From Micromonospora orduensis (GTDB lineage Bacteria; Actinomycetota; Actinomycetes; Mycobacteriales; Micromonosporaceae), in assembly GCF_006228125.1 (NCBI RefSeq), contig NZ_VDFY01000064.1, positions 1 through 40,544 of the forward strand: DNA of 40,544 bases, read 5' to 3'. Below, piece by piece: positions 19,829 to 27,180 of this stretch. Both the position numbers and the translations under genes were made by a program. Under the pieces are notes generated by a model that made no database searches, had not been told where the DNA came from, and worked only from the letters and a program-made list of their open reading frames with translations. The number at the start of each line of letters is the position of its first letter. Position 1 is the first letter of the stretch.

Positions 19829-20688
19829 CCAGCGACGGCACTGTGTGGTTCGTCGGGGCCGGCCCCGGCGCGGCGGACCTGTTGACCCTGCGGGCCGCCC
19901 GGGTGATCGCCGAGGCCGACATCGTGATCTGGGCGGCCAGCCTGGTGCACGCCGACGTCCTGGCACACGTCCGCCCCGACGCGGAGGTCGTCGACTCGTC
20001 GCAGCTGCCCATCGAGGGGGTGCTGCCGCTCTACGAGCGGGCCGCCGGGCAGGGGCTGACGGTGGCGCGGATCCACTCCGGCGACCCGGCGCTCTGGGGT
20101 GCCGTGCAGGAACAACTGGACCTGTGCCGGGCGCTCGGCCTGGCCGTCGAGATCGTGCCCGGGGTGTCGTCGTTCACGGCCGTCGCGGCGATCGTCGGTC
20201 GGGAGTTGACCGTCCCCGAGGTCGCCCAGTCGGTGATCCTCACCCGCCTCGAAGGCGGCAAGACCCCGATGCCGCCCGGCGAGCGGGTCCGGGACTTCGC
20301 CCGGCACGGCACCACCATGGCGCTGTTCCTCTCCGCCGCCCGGTCCGGTCAGGTGCAGACCGAGCTGCTGGCCGGCGGCTACCCGGCGGACACCCCGGCC
20401 GTGGTGGCGTACCAGGCGACCTGGCCGGACGAGCTGGTGGTGCGCTGCACGGTCGGCACCCTGGAGGCGACTGTGAAACAGCACAAGCTGTGGAAGCACA
20501 CCCTCTTCCTCGTCGGGCCGGCCCTGGCCGCCGAGGGCACCCGCTCGCACCTGTACCACCCCGGGCACTTCCACGCCTTCCGCCGGGCCGAGCCGGCCGC
20601 CCGCGCCGAGCTGCTCCGCCAGGCCGGCGCCCGCGCCGAGCTGCGCCGCCAGGCCGGCGCCCGCGCCGGGGGGACAGACACACCGTGA
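19825..20688 (+). CDS. cobM: Precorrin-4 C11-methyltransferase CobM/CbiF
   Basis: A 287-residue methyltransferase with VGAGPGAADLLTLRAARVI, the family stretch IHSGDPALWGAVQEQL and VPGVSSFTAVAAIVGRELT. It adds the C11 methyl group, the ring-contraction follow-up step. GTG 19825 overlaps the cobI stop (GTGA) and has AGGAGGAAAG just upstream. The C-terminus beyond about residue 258 carries a short repeated Ala/Arg/Glu tail encoded by a 30-bp tandem repeat; this tail is outside the conserved domain and is probably dispensable. Confidence 0.95.
   Translation: MTSDGTVWFVGAGPGAADLLTLRAARVIAEADIVIWAASLVHADVLAHVRPDAEVVDSSQLPIEGVLPLYERAAGQGLTVARIHSGDPALWGAVQEQLDLCRALGLAVEIVPGVSSFTAVAAIVGRELTVPEVAQSVILTRLEGGKTPMPPGERVRDFARHGTTMALFLSAARSGQVQTELLAGGYPADTPAVVAYQATWPDELVVRCTVGTLEATVKQHKLWKHTLFLVGPALAAEGTRSHLYHPGHFHAFRRAEPAARAELLRQAGARAELRRQAGARAGGTDTP
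20601..20670 (+). repeat. 30-bp tandem repeat in the cobM 3' end
   Basis: CCGCGCCGAGCTGC... is repeated at 20601-20630 and 20631-20660 with one base difference, plus a partial third copy. Being a multiple of three, it extends the protein as RAELLRQAGARAELRRQAGARA without changing frame. Confidence 0.8.
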
Positions 20689-21836
20689 CGTACGCCGAGC
20701 CGCCGCTGCGCGAGCCGGACCTGCCGCGTACCGCGAAGGTCCGGCCCACCGCGCTGCGTACCGGCTGGACCACCGGCGCCTGCGCGACGGCGGCGGCGAA
20801 GGCCGCGGTCACCGCCCTGGTGACCGGCGAGGTGCAGCCGGAGGTGGAGATCGGGCTGCCCGCCGGGCGGCGGGTGCGCTTCCCGGTGGAGCGCTGCGAG
20901 GTGACCGGCACCCCGCCGGTCCGCGCCGAGGCGGTGGTCGTCAAGGACGCCGGGGACGACCCGGACGTCACCCACGGGGCCGAGCTGACCGCCACCGTGG
21001 ACTGGACCGACGTGCCCGGGCTGCGACTGGCCGGCGGCGCCGGCGTCGGCACGGTCACCAAGCCCGGTCTCGGGCTCGCCGTCGGCGGCCCGGCGATCAA
21101 CGACACCCCCCGCCGGATGATCGGCGAGGCGGTGGCCGAGGTGGTCGACCTGGGCGAGGTCGGCGTCCGCGTGGTGATCAGCGTGCCGCGGGGCGAGATC
21201 ATGGCCCGCAAGACCACCAACCGTCGGCTCGGCATCCTCGGCGGCATCTCGATCCTCGGCACGACGGGGATCGTCCGGCCCTTCTCCACCGCCTCCTGGC
21301 GGGCCAGCGTGGTGCAGGCGGTGCACGTGATGGCCGCCCAGGGCGAGCGGACCGTGGTGCTGTGCACCGGCGGGCGTACCGAGCGGGCCGCCCGCGCGCT
21401 GCTGCCGGACCTGCCCGAGGTGTGTTTCGTCGAGGTCGGCGACTTCACCGGGGCGGCGGTGACCGCCGCCGTGGGTGACGACATGACCGGGGTGGTCTTC
21501 GTCGGCATGGCCGGCAAGCTGGCGAAACTCGCGGCGGGCATCCTGATGACCCACTACACCCGCTCCAGGGTGGACCTGTCGCTGCTCGGCGCGGTGACCG
21601 CCGACGCCGGCGGTGACCCGGCGCTGGTGGCGGCGGTGACCGAGGCGAACACCGGACGGCACGCGTACGAGCTGTGGGAGGCCGCCGGGCTGCTCGCTCC
21701 GGCCGGGGATCTGCTCTGCCGACGGGTCCGCCAGGTGCTGCGGCGCTTCGCCGGGCCGACGGTCACCGTGGACGTGGCGATGGTCGACTTCGCCGGAGCG
21801 CACGTCGTCGCCTCGTCCGGCCGGTGGCCCCGATGA
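20685..21836 (+). CDS. cbiD: Cobalt-precorrin-5B C1-methyltransferase CbiD
   Basis: This 383-residue protein has the CbiD N-terminal signature LRTGWTTGACATAAAKAA at about residues 22-39, PRGEIMARKTTNRRLGILGGISILGTTG (read in two parts) and GMAGKLAKLAAGILMTHYTRS. CbiD methylates C1 after ring contraction in the early-cobalt (anaerobic-type) route, replacing CobF. GTG 20685 overlaps the cobM stop. Together with CbiG and CbiX, its presence is evidence that corrin synthesis here follows the cobalt-first chemistry. Confidence 0.95.
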   Translation: MTYAEPPLREPDLPRTAKVRPTALRTGWTTGACATAAAKAAVTALVTGEVQPEVEIGLPAGRRVRFPVERCEVTGTPPVRAEAVVVKDAGDDPDVTHGAELTATVDWTDVPGLRLAGGAGVGTVTKPGLGLAVGGPAINDTPRRMIGEAVAEVVDLGEVGVRVVISVPRGEIMARKTTNRRLGILGGISILGTTGIVRPFSTASWRASVVQAVHVMAAQGERTVVLCTGGRTERAARALLPDLPEVCFVEVGDFTGAAVTAAVGDDMTGVVFVGMAGKLAKLAAGILMTHYTRSRVDLSLLGAVTADAGGDPALVAAVTEANTGRHAYELWEAAGLLAPAGDLLCRRVRQVLRRFAGPTVTVDVAMVDFAGAHVVASSGRWPR

Positions 21837-23041
21837 CCGTCGTGACAGTGGTCGGTCTGGACGCCGCCGGCGCCCCGCCGCACCCCGCGCTCGCGCCGGT
21901 GCTGGCCGCCGCCGGGCTGGTGGTCGGGGCCGCCCGGCACCTGGCGTCGGTGCCCGTACCGGCCGGCGCGGACAGCATCGCCCTCGGGCCGCTCGCCCCC
22001 GCCCTGCGCCGCCTCGCCGAGGCCGTCGACGCCGGAGTGCCGGCCGTGGTGCTGGCCAGCGGCGATCCCGGCCTGTTCGGCATCGTCCGGCGGCTGCGCG
22101 CGGCAGGGCTGCCGTTGCGGGTGGTGCCGGCGGTGTCCAGTGTGGCCGCCGCGTTCGCCCGCGTCGGGCTGCCCTGGGACGGCGCCGCCGTGGTCACCGC
22201 GCACGGGCGTGACCCCCGAGCCGCCCTGAACGCCTGCCGGGCGCTGCCGCTGGTCGCGGTGCTCACCGCGCCCGGCGCCGGCGCGGCCGAGCTGGGCGCC
22301 GGCCTGGTCGGCTGGTCCCGCCGCCTGCTGGTCGCCGAGCACCTGGGCACAGCCGCCGAACGGATCCGCGAGGTGACCCCCGAGCAGACGGCGGCCGGAA
22401 CCTGGTCCGACCCGCACGTGCTGCTCAGCATCGCCGACGCGGTCGACGTCGGCGCGATGCGGTCGGACAACCAGCCCGCCGCCGCCCCCGCCGGCGGGTG
22501 GGCGCTGCCGGAGGACCGGTACGCCCACCGCGACTCCATGATCACCAAGTCGGAGGTGCGCGCCCTCGTCGTCGCCCGGCTGCGTCCCCGCCTCGGCCGG
22601 CTGATCTGGGACGTCGGCGCGGGCAGCGGCTCGGTGGGCATCGAGTGCGCGTCGCTCGGCGCGGCCGTACTCGCCGTCGAACGGGACACCGACTCCGCCG
22701 CGACGATCCGGGCCAACGCCGCCGCGCACGCCGTCGACGTCCGACTGGTCATCGGGCGCGCACCGGAGGCGCTGGCCGGGCTGCCCGAGCCGGACGCGGT
22801 CTTCGTCGGCGGTGGCGGGATCGACGTCCTCGCCGCCGTGGCGGCCCGCCGGCCCGACCGGGTGGTGCTCACCCTGGCCGCCCTGGACCGGGTCGCGCCG
22901 GCCGTCGGACTGCTGCGTGCCGCCGGCTACGCGGTCGAGGGCTGCCAGCTCTCCGCCGCCCGCCTCGCCGACCTGCCCGGCGGGTCGATCCGCCTCGCGG
23001 CCACCAACCCGGTGGTCGTCCTCACCGGGGAGCGCCCGTGA
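21833..23041 (+). CDS. cobL: Precorrin-6Y methyltransferase/decarboxylase CobL (CbiE-CbiT)
   Basis: This is a 402-residue two-domain enzyme. The N-terminal CbiE-like tetrapyrrole methylase spans about residues 1-205 (MTVVTVVGLDAAG, LASGDPGLFGIVRRL, VVPAVSSVAAAFARVGLPW). The C-terminal CbiT-like Rossmann methyltransferase starts near residue 223 with LPEDRYAHRDSMITKSEVRAL and has the SAM motif WDVGAGSGSVGIECA. It methylates C5 and C15 and decarboxylates the acetate side chain of ring C. The fusion is the usual CobL form. ATG 21833 overlaps the cbiD stop by 4 nt. Confidence 0.95.
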   Translation: MTVVTVVGLDAAGAPPHPALAPVLAAAGLVVGAARHLASVPVPAGADSIALGPLAPALRRLAEAVDAGVPAVVLASGDPGLFGIVRRLRAAGLPLRVVPAVSSVAAAFARVGLPWDGAAVVTAHGRDPRAALNACRALPLVAVLTAPGAGAAELGAGLVGWSRRLLVAEHLGTAAERIREVTPEQTAAGTWSDPHVLLSIADAVDVGAMRSDNQPAAAPAGGWALPEDRYAHRDSMITKSEVRALVVARLRPRLGRLIWDVGAGSGSVGIECASLGAAVLAVERDTDSAATIRANAAAHAVDVRLVIGRAPEALAGLPEPDAVFVGGGGIDVLAAVAARRPDRVVLTLAALDRVAPAVGLLRAAGYAVEGCQLSAARLADLPGGSIRLAATNPVVVLTGERP

Positions 23042-24765
23042 CCGACCAGAACCCGCCGGCCCGCATCGGCCTGGTGGCGGCCACCGCCGCCGGTCGGCGG
23101 CACGCCGACACCGTCACCGCCGCCTGGCCGCACGCCCGCCTCATCGAGGGGGAGAGCGTCGCCGACGCGCTGGGCAGCGCCTGGGCGGAGTGCGACGCCG
23201 TGGTGGCGTTCCTGGCTACCGGCGCGGTGGTACGGATCCTCGCGCCGCTGCTCGACGACAAGCGCACCGATCCGGCCGTGGTGGTCGTCGACGAGGCGGC
23301 CCGGCACGCCGTGGCGCTGCTCGGCGGGCACGCCGGCGGCGGCAACGCTCTCGCCGAGGCCGTCGGCGCCCTGCTGGACGCCCGACCGGTGATCACCACC
23401 GCCACCGACGCGGTCGACCTGCCGGGACTGGACACCCTCGGCTGGCCGGTGCAAGGGGCGGTCGCCGCCGTGTCCCGGGCCATCCTGGACGGTGAACCGG
23501 TCCGCCTGGTCGCCGACGCCGACTGGCCGCTGCCCGCCCTGCCCCCGAACGTGCGCCCCGCCGGCGAGGACACGACGGACGACGGGTACCGGCTGCTGGT
23601 CACCGACCGGGTCGTGCCGCTCGACGAGCGGATCGCGGTGCTGCGGCCCCCCTCGCTGGTCGCCGGGGTGGGCGCGAGTCGGGGCGTACCGGCCGCCGAG
23701 GTGGCCGAGCTGCTGCACCGGGTGCTGGCCGAGGCCGGCCTCGACCCGGCGAGCCTGCGGTGCCTGGCCAGCGCCGATGTCAAGGCCGACGAGGCGGGCA
23801 TCCGCAGCACCGCCGACGCGCTCGGCGTACCCCTGGTGACCTGGCCGGCGACGCGACTGGCGGCGGTCGACGTGCCGCACCCCAGCGAGGTGGTCCGCGC
23901 CGCGGTCGGCACGCCGAGCGTGGCGGAGGCCGCGGCGCTGCTCGGCCCGGACGGCCGGGCCGACGACGCCACGCTGCTGGTCGGGAAGACCGCGTCGGCG
24001 ATGGCCACCGTGGCCGTGGCGCGGCACGCGCCGCGCGGCCGGCTCGCGGTGGTGGGGCTCGGGCCGGGCGCCGCCGACCTGCGCACCCCGCGCGCGGTTG
24101 CCGAGCTGCGCCGCGCCGCCGTGGTGGTCGGCCTCGACCAGTACCTCGACCAGGTCCGCGACGTGCTCCGCCCCGGCACCCGGGTGCTCTCCAGCGGGCT
24201 GGGCGCGGAGGAGGCGCGGGCGCGCGCCGCCGTCGCCGAGGCCGCCGCCGGCCGGGCGGTCGCGCTTGTCGGGTCCGGCGACGCCGGGGTGTACGCGATG
24301 GCCAGCCCCGCCCTGGAGTACGCCGACGAGCGGATCGACGTGGTGGGCGTGCCCGGGGTGACGGCCGCCCTCGCGGCCGGCGCGCTGCTCGGCGCTCCCC
24401 TCGGCCACGACCACGCCTACGTGAGCTTGTCCGACCTGCACACCCCGTGGGAGGTCATCGAGCGGCGGGTGACCGCCGCCGCCGAGGGTGACTTCGTGAC
24501 GCTCTTCTACAACCCGCGCAGCCGGGCCCGCGACTGGCAGCTCGGCAAGGCGCTCGGCATCCTCGCCGCGCACCGGCCACCGCACACCCCGGTCGGTGTG
24601 GTGCGCAACGCCAGCCGCCCCGGCGAACGGGTGCACCTGGCCACCCTGGCGACCCTCGACCCGGGGGTTGTCGACATGTACAGCGTCGTCGTGGTCGGCA
24701 GCAGCGATACGAGAATGGTCGCCCGCCGCATGGTCACACCCCGGGGGTACCGGTGGCGCTCGTGA
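23038..24765 (+). CDS. cobJ: CbiG-CobJ fusion: lactone hydrolase and C17-methyltransferase
   Basis: The 575-residue protein joins two enzymes. Residues 1 to about 330 are CbiG: an N-terminal domain with AVVAFLATGAVVRILAPLL and GGHAGGGNALAEAVG, and a C-terminal domain with GVGASRGVPAAEVAELL, SADVKADEAGI and VGKTASAMATVAVARHA. From about residue 335, GRLAVVGLGPGAADLRTPRA begins CobJ/CbiH, with LVGSGDAGVYAMASPALE and FYNPRSRARDWQL. CbiH/CobJ methylates C17 with ring contraction, and CbiG opens the resulting delta-lactone in the cobalt-first route. The fusion is recognised in actinobacteria and places successive steps on one chain. GTG 23038 overlaps the cobL stop. Confidence 0.93.
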   Translation: MTDQNPPARIGLVAATAAGRRHADTVTAAWPHARLIEGESVADALGSAWAECDAVVAFLATGAVVRILAPLLDDKRTDPAVVVVDEAARHAVALLGGHAGGGNALAEAVGALLDARPVITTATDAVDLPGLDTLGWPVQGAVAAVSRAILDGEPVRLVADADWPLPALPPNVRPAGEDTTDDGYRLLVTDRVVPLDERIAVLRPPSLVAGVGASRGVPAAEVAELLHRVLAEAGLDPASLRCLASADVKADEAGIRSTADALGVPLVTWPATRLAAVDVPHPSEVVRAAVGTPSVAEAAALLGPDGRADDATLLVGKTASAMATVAVARHAPRGRLAVVGLGPGAADLRTPRAVAELRRAAVVVGLDQYLDQVRDVLRPGTRVLSSGLGAEEARARAAVAEAAAGRAVALVGSGDAGVYAMASPALEYADERIDVVGVPGVTAALAAGALLGAPLGHDHAYVSLSDLHTPWEVIERRVTAAAEGDFVTLFYNPRSRARDWQLGKALGILAAHRPPHTPVGVVRNASRPGERVHLATLATLDPGVVDMYSVVVVGSSDTRMVARRMVTPRGYRWRS

Positions 24766-24950
24766 CCATCGGCGCGTGCCAGGGCTGCGGCGCCTGCCTG
24801 CTCACCTGCCCCACGCACGCGATCCGACCGGTCGCCGGTGGCCTCACCGTCCGCGCCGACCGGTGCACCGGCTGCCTGGAGTGCCTGGAGATCTGCCCGG
24901 TCGACGCCATCCGCGTCGTCGAGCCCGACACCTGTGAAGGAGCCCGATGA
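24762..24950 (+). CDS. 2[4Fe-4S] ferredoxin-like protein
   Basis: This 62-residue protein has two cysteine clusters, CQGCGACLLTCP and CTGCLECLEICP, the C-x2-C-x2-C-x3-CP pattern of bacterial 2[4Fe-4S] ferredoxins. It transfers electrons in the cytosol. GTG 24762 is chosen because it overlaps the cobJ stop (GTGA) exactly like the other junctions here; GTG 24753 in the same frame is possible. It is translationally coupled on both sides to corrin genes, so it may serve a reduction in corrin synthesis (Co(II) to Co(I), or a ring-reduction step). The partner is unknown. Confidence 0.9.
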   Translation: MTIGACQGCGACLLTCPTHAIRPVAGGLTVRADRCTGCLECLEICPVDAIRVVEPDTCEGAR

Positions 24951-25543
24951 GCCGGGTGGTGCACCCCATCGAGGCTGAGTCGTACCGCATCCTGCGCGAG
25001 CGCGTCGACCTGTCGCACCTGCCGCCGCTGAGCCGCGCGGTGACCGAGCGGGTGGTGCACGCCAGCGCCGACCTCGCGTACGTCGACGACCTGGTCTGCG
25101 ACGAGGCCGCCCTGGGGTCGGGGCTGGCCGCGCTGCGCGCCGGGGCGCCAGTGGTCACCGACGTGGCGATGGTCGCCGCCGGCATCACCCGGGCCGGCCT
25201 GGAGCTGGTCTGCCCGGTCGCCGAGCCGGCCGCCGCCGAGCTGGGCCGCGCGGCCGGCATCACCCGCTCGGCGGCGGCCGTACGGATCGCCCTGACCCGG
25301 GTTGGTCCCGGCGCGGTCTGGGTGGTCGGCTGCGCGCCGACCGCGCTCGTCGAACTGCTCACAGTGGACGCCGCGCCGGCGCTGGTCGTCGGCCTGCCGG
25401 TCGGCTTCGTGGGTGCCGCCGAGTCGAAGGCGGCGCTGCGGGTCAGCGGCCTGCCCGCCGTGTCAAACGTGGGGGAGAAGGGTGGCTCGGCGGTCGCCGC
25501 CGCCGCCCTCAACGCCCTGCTCTACGTCGAGGAGAAGTCATGA
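24947..25543 (+). CDS. cobH: Precorrin-8X methylmutase CobH/CbiC
   Basis: A 198-residue enzyme that moves the C11 methyl to C12, giving (hydrogeno)cobyrinic acid. Family features include PIEAESYRILRERVDLSHLPP at the N-terminus (interrupted here for length), the catalytic histidine H38 in TERVVHASADL, VVTDVAMVAAGI and the end VGAAESKAALRVSGLP. It starts at ATG 24947 inside the ferredoxin stop (ATGA) and ends inside the cbiX-cobA start. It is normal in length for the family. Confidence 0.96.
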   Translation: MSRVVHPIEAESYRILRERVDLSHLPPLSRAVTERVVHASADLAYVDDLVCDEAALGSGLAALRAGAPVVTDVAMVAAGITRAGLELVCPVAEPAAAELGRAAGITRSAAAVRIALTRVGPGAVWVVGCAPTALVELLTVDAAPALVVGLPVGFVGAAESKAALRVSGLPAVSNVGEKGGSAVAAAALNALLYVEEKS

Positions 25544-27177
25544 CCGGGTTGGTCATCGTCGGGCACGGCACGCGCAGCGCGGCCGGGGTCGAGCAGTTCG
25601 CCGCTCTCGTCGAGCGGGTCCGCGGTCGCGGCGACGTCGGCGACGTCGAGGGCGGCTTCATCGAGCTGTCCCGCCCACCGCTGACCGACGCGGTCGGCGC
25701 GCTCGTGGCACGCGGGCACCTGGCGCTCGTGGCGTTGCCGCTGGTGCTCACCGCCGCCGGGCACGGCAAGGGCGACATCCCCGCAGCGATGGCGCGGGAG
25801 CAGGAGCGTCATCCCGGGCTCAGCTACCGCTACGGCCGCCCGCTCGGCCCGCACCCGCTGCTGCACGAAGCCCTCGAACAGCGCATCGACACGGCGCTGG
25901 TTGGTGCCGACCGGGCCGGCACGTGGGTGGCCTTGATCGGGCGGGGGTCCACCGACCCGGACGCCAACGCCGAGGTCGCCAAGGTCGCCCGGCTGCTCTG
26001 GGAGGGACGCGGCTACGCGGGTGTGGAGCCGGGGTTCATCTCCCTGGCGCAGCCGTCGGTGCCGGCCGTGCTGGAGCGCCTGCGCCGCCTCGGCGCGCGG
26101 CGGATCGTGGTGGCACCGTACTTCCTGTTCGCCGGGGTGCTTCCGGACCGGATCGTCGCCCAGTCGGCGGAGTTCGCCGCCGCCCACCCCGACCTCGACG
26201 TCCGCGTCGCCGAGGTGATCGGCGACTGTGACGCCCTCGCCGACCTCGTCCTGCAGCGGTACGCCGAGGCGCTGGGCGGGGACATCCGGATGAACTGCGA
26301 CACCTGCGCGTACCGGGTGTTGATGCCCGGCTTCGCGGACAAGGTGGGTCGCCCGCAACGCCCGCACGACCACCCCGACGACCCGGTCGGCCACCACCAT
26401 CACCACGGGCACGACCACCACCATCACCACGGGCACGAGCACGGTTCGGTCGCCGTGGTCGGCGGCGGGCCCGGACCCGACGACCTGATCACGGTACGCG
26501 GCAAGGCGCTGCTCGACGCGGCGGACGTGGTGGTGGTCGACCGACTCGCCCCGCAGGGGCTGCTCGCCGGGCTGCGCCCCGACGTGCTCGTGGTCGACGC
26601 CGCGAAGGTGCCCCGGGGCCCGTCGATGGCCCAGGAGGCGATCAACGCGGCCCTGGTGGCACACGCCCGCGCCGGCCGCCGGGTGGTCCGGCTCAAGGGC
26701 GGCGACCCGTACGTCTTCGGACGCGGCCACGAGGAGGTGCAGGCCTGCGCGGCGGCCGGTGTGCCGGTGACGGTGGTGCCCGGGGTGAGCAGCGCGCTCG
26801 CCGCACCGGCTCTAGCCGGCGTGCCGGTGACGCACCGGGGCGTGGCGCACGACGTCACAGTCGTGTCCGGGCACCTGCCGCCCGGGCACCCCGACTCGCT
26901 CGTCGACTGGGCGGCGCTGGCCCGGGCCCGGGGCACCGTCGTGCTGCTGATGGCCGTCGACACCATCGCCAAGATCGCGACCGTGCTGATCGAGCACGGT
27001 CGTGCCCCGGAGACCCCGGTGCTGGCCGTGCAGGACGCCGGGCTGCCCGACCAGCGGTCGGTGCCCGCCCGGCTGGACGAGATCGGTGCGGTCGCCGCCC
27101 GGGAGGGTGTCTGTCCGCCCGCCGTCTTCGTCCTCGGCCCGGTGGTGGCCCTCGCCACCACCGGGCCGACGGGATGA
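25540..27177 (+). CDS. cbiX-cobA: CbiX-CobA fusion: sirohydrochlorin cobaltochelatase and SUMT
   Basis: This is a 545-residue fusion. Residues 1 to about 250 form a CbiX-type class II chelatase with histidines H9 (IVGHGTRS) and H75 (TAAGHGKGDIP) and the second-half GRGSTDPDAN. At 251-256 lies MNCDTC, the MxCxxC motif of long CbiX proteins that can bind an Fe-S cluster. A His/Asp/Gly-rich stretch (about 276-302) follows, as in CbiX proteins with a metal-binding tail. From about 303, SVAVVGGGPGPDDLITVRG begins uroporphyrinogen-III C-methyltransferase (VRLKGGDPYVFGRGHEE, VVPGVSSALAAPALAGVP). The chain would make precorrin-2 and then insert cobalt after oxidation to sirohydrochlorin. It is the last gene of the operon and ends 3 bp from a convergent gene. 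Confidence 0.93.
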   Translation: MTGLVIVGHGTRSAAGVEQFAALVERVRGRGDVGDVEGGFIELSRPPLTDAVGALVARGHLALVALPLVLTAAGHGKGDIPAAMAREQERHPGLSYRYGRPLGPHPLLHEALEQRIDTALVGADRAGTWVALIGRGSTDPDANAEVAKVARLLWEGRGYAGVEPGFISLAQPSVPAVLERLRRLGARRIVVAPYFLFAGVLPDRIVAQSAEFAAAHPDLDVRVAEVIGDCDALADLVLQRYAEALGGDIRMNCDTCAYRVLMPGFADKVGRPQRPHDHPDDPVGHHHHHGHDHHHHHGHEHGSVAVVGGGPGPDDLITVRGKALLDAADVVVVDRLAPQGLLAGLRPDVLVVDAAKVPRGPSMAQEAINAALVAHARAGRRVVRLKGGDPYVFGRGHEEVQACAAAGVPVTVVPGVSSALAAPALAGVPVTHRGVAHDVTVVSGHLPPGHPDSLVDWAALARARGTVVLLMAVDTIAKIATVLIEHGRAPETPVLAVQDAGLPDQRSVPARLDEIGAVAAREGVCPPAVFVLGPVVALATTGPTG

Positions 27178-27180
27178 CGG

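Noticed and set aside
26368..26445. The run of His codons taken as an engineered tag or sequencing artefact
   Set aside because: It is in frame within CbiX-CobA, next to MxCxxC, and long CbiX proteins naturally carry such a His-rich metal-binding tract.
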